Shown here one piece after another: positions 8,581 to 17,239 of a DNA stretch of 64,000 bases. Location: positions 1-64,000 of the forward strand of contig JAGAUV010000012.1 of the NCBI GenBank assembly GCA_017620635.1, read 5' to 3'. The notes beneath the pieces are model-generated. The model was not told the origin of the DNA and made no database searches. It saw only the letters and a program-made list of their open reading frames with translations. The DNA comes from Muribaculaceae bacterium (lineage in GTDB: Bacteria > Bacteroidota > Bacteroidia > Bacteroidales > Muribaculaceae). The translations under genes and the position numbers were made by a program. Every line of letters starts with the position of its first letter. Position 1 is the stretch's first letter.

Positions 8581-8611
8581 TTTGTCAATATACGAAAAAA
8601 CATTATTTTTG
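8581..8611 (+). promoter_or_regulatory. Bacteroidetes promoter for the TM2-protein and pgk genes
   Basis: TTTG (8581-8584), a 19-base gap, then TATTTTTG (8604-8611). The first start codon follows 30 bases later. Confidence 0.62.
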
Positions 8612-8641
8612 CACTCAGAATACAACTAACAAACATACAAA

Positions 8642-9025
8642 ATGAAAACATGCCCCCGATGTGGCCGTAGTGCCGACGATTTATCTCAATATTGCCCGGG
8701 TTGCGGCTATAACTTCATCTCCGGAGACCATATCAACAATCAGCAGCCCTACGCTACAGGGGACAATGCCTTTGATCCTTGTGGCCCTGAAGGAAAAGCC
8801 CGTGGCGTAGCCGCCTTGCTGGCTATTCTTATCGGAAGCCTCGGGATACAGTATTTCTATCTCAACAAACCCACAGCCGGTATCATTACCATACTTCTCT
8901 CAATTGTAACCTGTGGATTATGGTCTGTCGTAATGCTTATACAGGGCATCTTGATGTTCTGCATGAGCAATGCCCAGTTCCGTGAGAAATACGTGCTCTC
9001 CACATCCACCCTGCCTTTGTTCTAA
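8642..9025 (+). CDS. Zinc-ribbon TM2-domain membrane protein
   Basis: The protein has 127 residues. The N-terminus is a zinc ribbon with two CxxC pairs (Cys4, Cys7, Cys18, Cys21). A linker follows, then a TM2 domain from about residue 55. This has two membrane helices joined by the typical GSLGIQYFYLNKPTAGI turn, and then a helix ending LIQGILMFCM. TM2 proteins are small inner-membrane proteins of unclear function. The gene ends 24 bases before pgk on the same strand and shares its promoter, so it probably leads the pgk transcript. The pairing with Pgk does not itself tell the function. Confidence 0.85.
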   Translation: MKTCPRCGRSADDLSQYCPGCGYNFISGDHINNQQPYATGDNAFDPCGPEGKARGVAALLAILIGSLGIQYFYLNKPTAGIITILLSIVTCGLWSVVMLIQGILMFCMSNAQFREKYVLSTSTLPLF

Positions 9026-9049
9026 CAAATCATACAATACTACAATAAA

Positions 9050-10297
9050 ATGACAATCGATAAGTTTAACTTCAACGGCAAGAAGGCCATCGTACGTGTG
9101 GACTTCAATGTGCCTCTTGACGAAAACGGCAACATTACCGACGATACCCGTATCCGCGGTGCTCTCCCCACACTCAAAAAAGTACTCAGCGACGGTGGCT
9201 CGCTCATCATCATGTCGCACATGGGCAAACCCAAAGGCAAGGTCAACCCCAAGCTTTCACTCTCGCAGATCAAGGACGCTGTAGCAAAAGCACTCGGTGC
9301 TGACGTAGAGTTCGCTCCCGACTGCATGGCAGCAGGCGATATGGCCGCCGCACTCAAGCCCGGTCAGGTACTTCTGCTTGAAAACCTCCGCTTCTATCCC
9401 GAAGAGGAAGGCAAGCCCGTAGGCATCGACAAAGCCGATCCCGGCTATGACGCAGCCAAGAAAGAGATGAAAGAACGTCAGAAAGACTTCGCCAAGAAGC
9501 TCGCTTCCTATGCTGATGTCTATGTAAACGACGCTTTCGGTACAGCACACCGCCGTCACGCTTCTACAGCTGTTATCGCCGACTACTTCGATGCCGACCA
9601 CAAGATGCTCGGCTACCTCATGGAGAAAGAAGTAAAGGCTGTCGACAATATCCTTAAAGACATCAAACGTCCCTTTACCGCAATCATGGGCGGTTCGAAA
9701 GTATCTACCAAGATCGGTATCATCGAGAACCTCATGGACAAGGTCGACAACCTTATCCTCTGCGGCGGCATGACCTACACCTTCGCAAAAGCACAGGGTG
9801 GCAAGATCGGCAACTCTATCTGCGAAGACGACAAGCTCGACCTCGCTCTCGATATCATGAAGAAAGCTAAAGAAAAAGGTGTAAACCTCGTTCTCGGCAA
9901 CGACTGTGTAGCCGGCGACGCTTTCTCTAACGACGCCCACACCAAGGTATGCTCGACTATGGATGTTCCCGAAGGTTGGGAAGGCATGGATGCAGGTCCC
10001 GAGACTCGCAAACTGTTTGCCGACACTATCCGTGGCAGCAAGACAATACTCTGGAACGGCCCCGCAGGCGTGTTCGAGTTCGACAACTTCACAGCCGGCA
10101 GCCGTGCTATCGCCGATGCAGTGGTAGAGGCAACCAAGGACGGTGCATTCTCACTCGTAGGCGGTGGCGACTCCGTAGCCTGCGTCAACAAATTCGGCCT
10201 TGCCGACGAAGTATCTTATGTATCAACCGGCGGCGGCGCACTTCTCGAGGCTATCGAGGGCAAGGTGCTCCCCGGCGTAGCAGCCGTTCAGGGCTAA
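9050..10297 (+). CDS. pgk: Phosphoglycerate kinase
   Basis: Phosphoglycerate kinase interconverts 1,3-bisphosphoglycerate and 3-phosphoglycerate while making ATP in glycolysis. The 415 residues match the family length. Landmarks include VRVDFNVPL near residue 17, the SHMGKPKG substrate loop, [48 protein letters not shown] and the C-terminal [14 protein letters not shown]. The protein is cytoplasmic. The gene follows the TM2 gene with a short gap and ends in a clear hairpin, so expression is high and self-contained (codon use is strongly biased to C-ending codons, as in abundant proteins). Confidence 0.98.
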   Translation: MTIDKFNFNGKKAIVRVDFNVPLDENGNITDDTRIRGALPTLKKVLSDGGSLIIMSHMGKPKGKVNPKLSLSQIKDAVAKALGADVEFAPDCMAAGDMAAALKPGQVLLLENLRFYPEEEGKPVGIDKADPGYDAAKKEMKERQKDFAKKLASYADVYVNDAFGTAHRRHASTAVIADYFDADHKMLGYLMEKEVKAVDNILKDIKRPFTAIMGGSKVSTKIGIIENLMDKVDNLILCGGMTYTFAKAQGGKIGNSICEDDKLDLALDIMKKAKEKGVNLVLGNDCVAGDAFSNDAHTKVCSTMDVPEGWEGMDAGPETRKLFADTIRGSKTILWNGPAGVFEFDNFTAGSRAIADAVVEATKDGAFSLVGGGDSVACVNKFGLADEVSYVSTGGGALLEAIEGKVLPGVAAVQG

Positions 10298-10314
10298 TAT
10301 AACTTTATTATGAT

Positions 10315-10352
10315 CAAAGGGAGGTCGCACATTATGCAGCCTCCCTTTGTTA
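10315..10352 (+). terminator. Terminator after pgk
   Basis: CAAAGGGAGG (10315-10324) pairs perfectly with CCTCCCTTTG (10340-10349), followed by a short T-rich run. It separates pgk from the methyltransferase gene at 10360. Confidence 0.6.
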
Positions 10353-10359
10353 ATTATAC

Positions 10360-11574
10360 ATGATACCTACCGACGATAAATTCTACAAGTGGATCGATGC
10401 CCATATAGGCGACAATGTCGCCGCCCTCAGGCTGTCGACACATTCCAGGCATGACATCGACTACGATGCCGCGATAAGCCAGATAGAGTGCCGCCGCAAA
10501 TTCGGGAGCAAACTCAGCCGCACCCTGGCATCAGCTCCGCGCTTCTATTTCCCTTCGGTCCTTGCCGGCGAACAGTCGACATCCGACCTTCTTGCCGCAT
10601 GGCATTCCTCGCAGATGCCCGAGGGCATGACAGCCGTCGATCTCACGGCCGGCCTCGGCATTGACGTCTTCCATCTGTCGGAAAGAGCCTCGGAAGTGGC
10701 AGCGGTGGAACTTGACAGCGCCCGGGCAGAAGCCATAAGACATAATGCAGGCTTGCTTGGCGTCGACAACATCGAAGTTGTAAATGCTGACTGTATCGAG
10801 TTTATAGATAATTGCATCAGCAGTGGACGGCGTTTTGATGTAGCCTTCATCGACCCGGCCAGAAGGGCTGCCGACGGCTCGAGAGTATATGCCCTTGCCG
10901 AGTGCGAGCCCGATGTGCTCGCCTTGCTGCCTAAGCTACAGCGCATGTGCCGTCTCCTGCTTGTCAAGGCGTCGCCGATGCTTGATATTACGCATACGGT
11001 CAATTCATTGTCAGTAAAGCCTGTCTATATCGCCGCCGTAGGTACCCCGACCGAGTGCAAGGAGCTTTTCTTTCTCATCGACTTTGAGTCGCAGCCGTCA
11101 GAGCCCGACATCGAGGGCGTGACCCTCACGCCGTCGGGTGCTGTTACTTTCGCGTTCATGCGGAGCAAAGAGGATGCAGCGACAATCCCTGCGGCGACAG
11201 CTCCGGTAAAAGCCGGCGATTACATCTACGAGCCTTATCCGGCGATGATGAAGGTGGATGCTTTCAAGATTATCGCCGACAGCTTCGGCCTGAGCATATT
11301 CCACCCCAACACGAAACTGTACTATTCGACCGAGGCTGTCGACGGATTCCCCGGCAAGCGATACAAGGTGGTGGAAGTAATGCCATACGCCTCAAAGATA
11401 ATCAAGCGCTTCCGCTCGCGCTATCCGGCCGCGGAAGTGGCAGTGCGCAATTTCGGAACAGGGGCCGACACCTTGCGCACCAGACTTGGTGTACGCGGTG
11501 CCGGCCCCTTGCGCCTTTATGGGCTCAGTGATGCGTCAGATTCAAAATTGCTTGTACTGACGCAGGAGTCCTAA
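10360..11574 (+). CDS. Class I SAM-dependent methyltransferase with THUMP-like C-terminal domain
   Basis: The protein has 404 residues. The Rossmann methyltransferase core starts near residue 90. It includes the SAM-binding DLTAGLGIDVFHLS motif, the acidic end of strand 2 (VAAVELD), NADCIEF, and the motif-IV-like FIDPARR. The C-terminal part (about 310-400) has PNTKLYYSTEAVDGFPGKRY and resembles the THUMP-like region of a Bacteroidetes-specific family of putative RNA methyltransferases. The target is not known. The gene starts 10 bases after the pgk terminator and ends 4 bases from the convergent ferritin gene. Confidence 0.8.
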   Translation: MIPTDDKFYKWIDAHIGDNVAALRLSTHSRHDIDYDAAISQIECRRKFGSKLSRTLASAPRFYFPSVLAGEQSTSDLLAAWHSSQMPEGMTAVDLTAGLGIDVFHLSERASEVAAVELDSARAEAIRHNAGLLGVDNIEVVNADCIEFIDNCISSGRRFDVAFIDPARRAADGSRVYALAECEPDVLALLPKLQRMCRLLLVKASPMLDITHTVNSLSVKPVYIAAVGTPTECKELFFLIDFESQPSEPDIEGVTLTPSGAVTFAFMRSKEDAATIPAATAPVKAGDYIYEPYPAMMKVDAFKIIADSFGLSIFHPNTKLYYSTEAVDGFPGKRYKVVEVMPYASKIIKRFRSRYPAAEVAVRNFGTGADTLRTRLGVRGAGPLRLYGLSDASDSKLLVLTQES

Positions 11575-11578
11575 TCGT

Positions 11579-12100
11579 TTATTTTGCATTTGCCAGAGGA
11601 GCAGGCACGTTGTATACACGTGCAGCAAGCTCCTGGTCGAGCATGTAGAGAGCAAGACCGTTGTCGCCGATGAGTTTGAGACGGTCGATAAGGTTCTTGG
11701 CAGTCTCTTCTTCTTCTACCTGCTCGGAAACGAACCAGTCGAGTTTGCCGCGTGTAGCATAGTCGTGCTCAGCCTCGGCCAGTGCATAGATATTGTTGAT
11801 GAGCGATGTCACTTTTTCTTCGTGAGCAAGAGTGGCCTCGAAAGCAGCGAGGGGCGACGCCCATTCAGTAGGAACAGCGTCGATAGCCTTGAGCTCTACA
11901 CGGCCGCCGCGGCTAAGGAGGTAGTTGATAAAGATTTCGGCGTGAGCCTGTTCTTCCTTGAACTGGATACGGAACCAGTTTGCAATACCGGCATGGCCTT
12001 CGGTTTCGAAGTGCATGCCCATCGACAGATAGAGGTATGCCGACCAGAACTCGGCATTGATCTGCGCGTTGATCGCGTCTTGAATTTTTGGACTAATCAT
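11579..12100 (-). CDS. ftnA: Ferritin (FtnA-type)
   Basis: A ferritin of 173 residues, the family length. It stores iron as a mineral core in a 24-subunit cytoplasmic cage. The four-helix bundle is clear: NAEFWSAYLYLSMGMHFE in helix A with the ferroxidase Glu, IQFKEEQAHAEIFINYLL with the E-x-x-H iron ligands in helix B, a Glu in helix C (ALAEAEHDYATRGKLDWF) and VSEQVEEEETAKNLIDRLK in helix D. It is probably the last gene of the leftward run DUF389-GT39-ferritin (23-base gap). It converges with the methyltransferase gene. Confidence 0.95.
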   Translation of the reverse strand: MISPKIQDAINAQINAEFWSAYLYLSMGMHFETEGHAGIANWFRIQFKEEQAHAEIFINYLLSRGGRVELKAIDAVPTEWASPLAAFEATLAHEEKVTSLINNIYALAEAEHDYATRGKLDWFVSEQVEEEETAKNLIDRLKLIGDNGLALYMLDQELAARVYNVPAPLANAK

Positions 12101-12123
12101 TTGTCTGATAGTATTTATATGGT

Positions 12124-13722
12124 TTATTTTCTTATCGCTACACCTACGGGACGGCGATAGTCGCTGCCTCGCCGGGTAAGGAGTTCGTATGTAAAGTTTT
12201 CAGAAAGACCTGTGGTGTCGGCCTGATAAGGCACTAACAGGACTGTTCCGGCAGGGTATTTCGAAGCATCATCCATGCCGTCGACGCCTCTCAGCCGGTC
12301 GTCAAGATAAAAGTTCATTGTATAGAAGCGAGTCTGATGCAGGCTTATAATGTCGTTGTCGCCGGCAATGGCTTCCACGCGCCGTGCCTCGTCGCGGTCA
12401 CTGTTGGGATTGAGTATGGCCGGCATTATCGCGACGGCATACGACAGGTAAATCGTCCACACTGTAGCGAGTATATGCCCGACCGGACTGTGCCTGTTGG
12501 CAAACCATGCAATGCCGGCCGCCAACGGCAGCAGCACAAAGATATATCGCCACCAGGGGATAGGCTCGAATACGAGCCCTTCTATGCTTACGAACTGAAG
12601 CGTGACAACAGCCATAGGCGCTATCACGGCGAGTATCGCGACGAACCATGCGAAAAAGCGGACCACACGCGCTGTTGTCGCTTTGTCCTCAAGCAGCGAT
12701 GCTATGCCGTAGCAGATAAACGGATATGCCGGCAGCAGGTATACACTTCGCTTGCTTGCCGGTATGCAATAGAATCCTATTGTGATCACAGCTGCGGTAA
12801 CCGACATCAATGCCGCCGGAGAGAGAGGTTTGCGGCGGTAGCGTCGCACGGTTGTCAATGCCGCGACAAGCAGTATGGTCCAGGGCAGCAGTCCGGCCGC
12901 CAGTGTCATGAAATTGTAGTACCACGGATTTACGTGGCTTTCATACGACATAGTGCCGGTAAGGCGCCCTATGTTTTCTTCCATCATGAGATCGAAGAAA
13001 GCGTCACCGCCACGCAGATATGCCGCATAGTACCACACGGCCGGAATGATGAGCGAGGCTATCGCTATAGCCAGCATACTGAACAGGGTCCTGAAGAAAG
13101 AATCGCGCCGCAACAGACGGTATACACCGACAATGAAGCAGGGCAGCAATGCTCCTACCGGCCCTTTGGTCATGGTTGCGCAGCTCAGCAGCAATATTAC
13201 CGCCATGTATCTCAGCCACTTTCGTTTGAGTTTCCGCTCGCTAAGGTCGAACAGCATATACATGGCCGTGACCATACATGCGGTCAGTACCATGTCGAGC
13301 CGGCATGCCACCGCAGCCCTGAATACCTCGACACAAGTGAGTGTGACAATAGAGAAAACAAGGGCGAACCGAGCTCCACGTGTCCGTTCGGCCCAGCGGT
13401 AGCCGGCCATCAGCATTGCAATCGCAGCCAATGCCGAGGGCAAGCGTGAGATGTACTCATTTACGACGCCACCGTTGAAAAGCCATGCAAACACGGCTAT
13501 TATCCACGCCATGAAGGGCGGTTTGAACGGCATGTCGGCGCCGTAGCTCAGGGGCAGCAGCCAGTCGCCGCTTTTGAGCATCGACACAGCCACTATAGCC
13601 TCACGCGGCTCTCCCTTGCTGTTGAAGAGCGTCTCGCCAAGCCATGGAAGGAGCAGTACCGCCGAAGCGATAAATACCATCATGGCGGCCTGAGGTATGT
13701 AGCTGTCGTTGCTTCTTGTCAT
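12124..13722 (-). CDS. GT39/ArnT-like membrane glycosyltransferase
   Basis: The protein has 532 residues with about 11-12 membrane helices in its first 430 residues and a soluble C-terminal domain of about 90 residues. The first periplasmic loop contains SKGEPREAIVAVSMLKSGDW, the acidic loop motif of GT39/GT83 transferases such as ArnT and PMT proteins. These move a sugar from a polyprenyl phosphate carrier to lipid A or protein on the periplasmic side. The specific acceptor cannot be read. Its ATG overlaps the stop of the DUF389 gene (ATGA), so they are translationally coupled. Ferritin follows closely. Confidence 0.82.
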   Translation of the reverse strand: MTRSNDSYIPQAAMMVFIASAVLLLPWLGETLFNSKGEPREAIVAVSMLKSGDWLLPLSYGADMPFKPPFMAWIIAVFAWLFNGGVVNEYISRLPSALAAIAMLMAGYRWAERTRGARFALVFSIVTLTCVEVFRAAVACRLDMVLTACMVTAMYMLFDLSERKLKRKWLRYMAVILLLSCATMTKGPVGALLPCFIVGVYRLLRRDSFFRTLFSMLAIAIASLIIPAVWYYAAYLRGGDAFFDLMMEENIGRLTGTMSYESHVNPWYYNFMTLAAGLLPWTILLVAALTTVRRYRRKPLSPAALMSVTAAVITIGFYCIPASKRSVYLLPAYPFICYGIASLLEDKATTARVVRFFAWFVAILAVIAPMAVVTLQFVSIEGLVFEPIPWWRYIFVLLPLAAGIAWFANRHSPVGHILATVWTIYLSYAVAIMPAILNPNSDRDEARRVEAIAGDNDIISLHQTRFYTMNFYLDDRLRGVDGMDDASKYPAGTVLLVPYQADTTGLSENFTYELLTRRGSDYRRPVGVAIRK

Positions 13723-15086
13723 TTCTTAGGTAGTTCTACTATTTCGATCTGTTTTATGGCCAGACGCGCCTCGAGGTATTCAGACAGCTTTTTACGTTCG
13801 GCGTTTGTGAGATGTCCGTGGGTATGTATCATCGCGACTGTTGCGGTGTCGGACTTCACGTGATCGCTTATGTCGTTGAAAACTGTTGTCGATATGCCGA
13901 TACGGTTGATGTTTGGGAACAGGACCTTGACTTCATCGGCGACAGTCGACGCTGCCGTAAACGAGGTGCGTTCCTCGGCGATCACTGTCTTGAGCGAGTC
14001 AATGGTGCCTTGCTGACGGTTTATGGTGCTTTGCGCGAGGCGGTATATGTCGCCGACACCTGTCTGTTGCGATTGTGCGGCGTCGCGGTGTGCCTGCACA
14101 CCTTGTATTATTATAAGTTTTGTACCCGAGAGGTTATAGAATTTCAGTTTCGAGCCGAGCGCGAGCTGCAATGAGTCGGACGGCAAAGCCTGACCGATAA
14201 GAGTCATGGATATTACGCGTTCGCCGTGGTCGATATATGCGTTGTGACTGATAACCTGAGTGTCGGGGAAACGGCACTCCTCGCTCACGAAATTGTCGGC
14301 GTTCATAGTGAACTTGTTCTGACGTATCATGTTGTATGTCAGATATATGCTTGGCAGCATCGTGAGTATGGCCAGGGTGTATACGATCCGTCGCACTTTG
14401 CGCGCACGGTCTGTGTCGGCCACATTGTGGCTCTGGTACTTCATCAGTTTCACACCGATGAACGTGGCGAAAGCGATGTAAACCGAGTTGATGAAGAAGA
14501 GATAGAATGCGCCGAAGAAATAGCTCAGCTGCCAAGTGGCGAGTCCGTAACCGGCGGTACACAAGGGCGGCATAAGTGCGGTGGCTATGGCCACACCGGG
14601 TATCACATTGCCTTTGTTGTTGGCTCCCAAAGCTATTATGCCTGCGCCGCCGCCGAAGAATCCGATCAGGACGTCGTAGATAGTCGGCGATGTGCGGGCC
14701 AGCAGTTCGCTGTGCTGTTCGCTCACAGGCGATATGAGGAAATAGACCGTGGCAGTGATTACGGACAAACCGGCAGCCATTATCAGGTTGCGCATACACC
14801 GCTTTATAAGGTCGAAATCATGGATGCCGACGCCCAGACCTATACCGATGATAGGCCCCATGAGTGGGGATATGAGCATGGCGCCGATTATGACGGCGGT
14901 TGAGTTGGTGTTAAGGCCGAGCGAAGCAATGAATATGGCTATAATAAGAATCAGGATGTTGGTTCCCTTGAACGAAACGCCCTCGCGGATGTTCTGTTCG
15001 GCCTCGGCCTGACTCACGAGCTGTCCTGACAGTGAGAAGAAGTTTTTCAGGAAATCGCTTATCCTTGTGCCTATGTTAGTTGTCAT
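13719..15086 (-). CDS. DUF389 (TIGR00341-type) membrane protein
   Basis: The protein has 455 residues. Residues about 40-230 are a DUF389 membrane domain with six or more helices and the family motif NTNSTAVIIGAMLISPLMGP. They also contain GIGLGVGIHD and GNVIPGVAIATALMPPLCTA. A soluble C-terminal part (about 265-455) contains a coiled-coil-prone stretch (RLAQSTINRQQGTIDSLKTV) and a final domain with VATVAMIHTHGHLTNAERKK. The function of DUF389 proteins is unknown; transport is often suggested. It is coupled by an ATGA overlap to the GT39 gene, and the pairing hints at an envelope role. Confidence 0.85.
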   Translation of the reverse strand: MTTNIGTRISDFLKNFFSLSGQLVSQAEAEQNIREGVSFKGTNILILIIAIFIASLGLNTNSTAVIIGAMLISPLMGPIIGIGLGVGIHDFDLIKRCMRNLIMAAGLSVITATVYFLISPVSEQHSELLARTSPTIYDVLIGFFGGGAGIIALGANNKGNVIPGVAIATALMPPLCTAGYGLATWQLSYFFGAFYLFFINSVYIAFATFIGVKLMKYQSHNVADTDRARKVRRIVYTLAILTMLPSIYLTYNMIRQNKFTMNADNFVSEECRFPDTQVISHNAYIDHGERVISMTLIGQALPSDSLQLALGSKLKFYNLSGTKLIIIQGVQAHRDAAQSQQTGVGDIYRLAQSTINRQQGTIDSLKTVIAEERTSFTAASTVADEVKVLFPNINRIGISTTVFNDISDHVKSDTATVAMIHTHGHLTNAERKKLSEYLEARLAIKQIEIVELPKK

Positions 15087-15214
15087 TGCTTATAGCTTTA
15101 GTATCGTTTCAAGTGTCAGTGCCGAACCGCCGTGACGCGGCCGCTTTGCCGACGTGCCTGTTGATGTGAATATAATTGAAAACAAGTAAGTTTGTTTTCT
15201 GTTCACTCTTTTTT

Positions 15215-15258
15215 GCTTTGCAAAAGGTGCCCGTGTGGCTTTAACCGACACGGGCACC
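15215..15258 (-). terminator. Terminator of the CoA-transferase gene
   Basis: GGTGCCCGTGT (15226-15236) pairs perfectly with ACACGGGCACC (15248-15258). On the minus strand it is followed by TTTTGC. It lies directly after the stop at 15273. The rest of the 186-base gap to the DUF389 start shows no other clear element. Confidence 0.7.
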
Positions 15259-15272
15259 ACTTCTACTTGATA

Positions 15273-16766
15273 TTATAAATACTTGGCGTAGTCGGCATTG
15301 CGCATGTCGCCTGTATCGTTGAAGGCGTTGTGGAATGCGAATGCAGCTTTGAGGACGTGGGGAGTCTGGCCGCCCTTGCCGAGCTTGAGGTAGTCGCGCA
15401 GAAGCTCGCGGAACATTGGGTGTGCGCAGTTGTCGATGATGGCGTGAGCGCGTTCTACAGGGTCTTTGTGACGAAGGTCGGCGATACCCTGGTCTGTCAC
15501 GAGGATGTCGACGCTGTGCTCGCTGTGGTCGGGGTGCGCTACCATAGGCACGATATTGCTTATCATGCCGCCTTTCGTAACGGAGGGGCAGCTGAAGATC
15601 GAGAGGTATGCGTTGCGAGTAAAGTCACCCGAACCGCCGATACCGTTCATCATCTTCGTGCCGAGCACATGTGTCGAGTTGATGCTGCCGAAGAGGTCGG
15701 CCTCAAGAGCGGTGTTCATGGCGATAACACCTATACGGCGTATAACCTCGGGATTGTTCGATATCTCGGCCGGACGCATCAGGATCTTGTCGTGGAAGAA
15801 GTTCAGGTCGGAGAAGAGAATCTTTTCGGTGTCGTCGGTAAATGTCATCGAGCATGTGCTGGCGAATGTACATTTGCCTTTCTGGAGAAGTTCGAGCACG
15901 GCATCCTGTATCACTTCGGTGTACATCATGAAGGGAGGAAGCTCCTTGCTCTCGCCAAGGTCGTAGAGGACGGCGTTAGCGACGTTACCTACGCCCGACT
16001 GGAGGGGGAGGAACTCTTTGGGAAGACGGCCGGCAGTGTATTCGCCTACCAGGAAACGGACTACGTTCGAGCCGATCTGACGTGAGACCTCGTCGGGGGC
16101 GGTAAATGGTTTTACGCAGTCGTAAGAGCTTGTCTTTACGATGCCTACCACCTTGGCCGGATCGATCTTGAGGATGGGCGAGCCGATACGGTCGTTGGCC
16201 GCATAGATAGGTATCTCGCGACGACGGGGAGGATCGAGGGGCAGATATACGTCGTGCATGCCAAGAAGAGACTTGGGCAGCTTGTCGTTGAGCTCGATGA
16301 ATATTTTCTTAGCCATCATGGCATATGTGGGCACGTTGCCGAGACCGCAGCCGAGTATAACCTCGCCGTTGTCGGTAATGTCGGCGGCTTCGATGATGGC
16401 GTAGTCGATAGGACCGAAAGTGCCGTAGCGAACTTCCTGAGCCATCTCCGAGAGGTGACGGTCGAAATAGTGGCAATCGTGGCTGTTGATGCGCTTGCGA
16501 AGATCGGGCACGTTCTGATAGGGGGCGCGCCAGTTGTATGCATTGGCACGAGCCATCGCACCGTCGACATGATCGCTCGTAGAGGCTCCCGTAAACAGAT
16601 TTACTTTGAACTCTCTTCCGGCTTCGTGCTCGCGAACGGCTTTCTTTGCCAGTTCTTCAGTAATGAATTTAGGAGTGCCCGGTGCGGTAAAACCCGACAG
16701 GCCTATCGTCGCTCCGTTGGGGATCATTTCGGCTGCTTCTGTAGCCGTGATGAAATTGAATGCCAT
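15273..16766 (-). CDS. Acetyl-CoA hydrolase/succinate CoA-transferase family protein
   Basis: The protein has 497 residues, the size of class I acyl-CoA transferases that swap CoA between succinate and acetate or propionate. In gut Bacteroidales this step serves propionate or acetate formation from succinate (family knowledge). Landmarks are LSGFTAPGTPKFI at the N-terminus, NLFTGASTSDHVDG, the mid-protein PLQSGVGNVANAVL and FMMYTEVIQDAVLELL, where the Glu in the TEVIQD segment matches the catalytic Glu that forms the CoA thioester. Near the C-terminus are GIGGSGDFTRNAYLS and VTDQGIADLR. It follows a small membrane protein gene by 29 bases on the same strand and ends in a strong terminator. 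The exact acyl donor is inferred, not seen. Confidence 0.92.
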   Translation of the reverse strand: MAFNFITATEAAEMIPNGATIGLSGFTAPGTPKFITEELAKKAVREHEAGREFKVNLFTGASTSDHVDGAMARANAYNWRAPYQNVPDLRKRINSHDCHYFDRHLSEMAQEVRYGTFGPIDYAIIEAADITDNGEVILGCGLGNVPTYAMMAKKIFIELNDKLPKSLLGMHDVYLPLDPPRRREIPIYAANDRIGSPILKIDPAKVVGIVKTSSYDCVKPFTAPDEVSRQIGSNVVRFLVGEYTAGRLPKEFLPLQSGVGNVANAVLYDLGESKELPPFMMYTEVIQDAVLELLQKGKCTFASTCSMTFTDDTEKILFSDLNFFHDKILMRPAEISNNPEVIRRIGVIAMNTALEADLFGSINSTHVLGTKMMNGIGGSGDFTRNAYLSIFSCPSVTKGGMISNIVPMVAHPDHSEHSVDILVTDQGIADLRHKDPVERAHAIIDNCAHPMFRELLRDYLKLGKGGQTPHVLKAAFAFHNAFNDTGDMRNADYAKYL

Positions 16767-16795
16767 TGTGTTATGCTTATATGTTTTTTCTATGG

Positions 16796-17179
16796 TTAGG
16801 ATTCCTTAAATTTCGGATTGTTGAGTATCTCGCTCCATATCACAGCTTTCCTGAGGTTGTCCCGGCTGACTGGAGCCGATTGGCCGTTGTCGGTAGTCGT
16901 GTCTGCGGCGTGATAGCGGTCTGTGGTGCTATAAGGAGAGAATGCGCTGTCGTCGGTAACCCGTACGCCTTCGATACCGCTCAGTACGGGAGCCTTAGCC
17001 TTCTTCGGCATATGAGGCTGCGCTGTCTGTCGCTTAGCATGTGTTTCCTGTCGGCGAGGGGGCGCTGAGCTCACTCCGTGGTGCTTGCCTTGCTTGATTT
17101 TGTCAAGCAGTTTCTCCAGCAAAGGCATGCCTACCACAAATCCGATGCCTATTAGTATCGATACGAATTGCGAATCCAC
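16796..17179 (-). CDS. Small membrane-anchored protein of unknown function
   Basis: The protein has 127 residues. Residues 5-20 form one hydrophobic N-terminal segment (SILIGIGFVVGMPLLEKLLD), followed by a Lys/His-rich, Pro/Ser-rich, probably disordered middle. The C-terminal helix reads DNLRKAVIWSEILNNPKF, and the WSEIL..PK..R ending recurs in small Bacteroidetes proteins of unknown role. It has a promoter shared back-to-back with miaB and is followed after 29 bases by the CoA-transferase gene, with which it is probably co-transcribed. I cannot assign a function. Confidence 0.7.
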   Translation of the reverse strand: MDSQFVSILIGIGFVVGMPLLEKLLDKIKQGKHHGVSSAPPRRQETHAKRQTAQPHMPKKAKAPVLSGIEGVRVTDDSAFSPYSTTDRYHAADTTTDNGQSAPVSRDNLRKAVIWSEILNNPKFKES

Positions 17180-17197
17180 TTCTTTTTAGTAATTTTG
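17168..17197 (+). promoter_or_regulatory. Promoter of miaB
   Basis: TTG (17168-17170), a 19-base gap, then TAATTTTG (17190-17197). Its -7 element abuts that of the leftward gene. Confidence 0.65.
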
Positions 17198-17199
17198 CA

Positions 17200-17230
17200 C
17201 AAAATTACTCATTCTCGAGCAATATACAAA
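17200..17230 (-). promoter_or_regulatory. Divergent promoter of the small membrane protein gene
   Basis: On the minus strand, TTTG (17230-17227), a 19-base gap, then TAATTTTG (17207-17200). Together with the miaB element it forms the 18-base palindrome TAATTTTGCACAAAATTA (17190-17207). Confidence 0.63.
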
Positions 17231-17239
17231 TTATTTTCA

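Noticed and set aside
12337..13449. A 370-codon plus-strand open frame
   Set aside because: It is the antisense of the GT39 gene; Cys-, His- and Arg-rich composition without a fold pattern.
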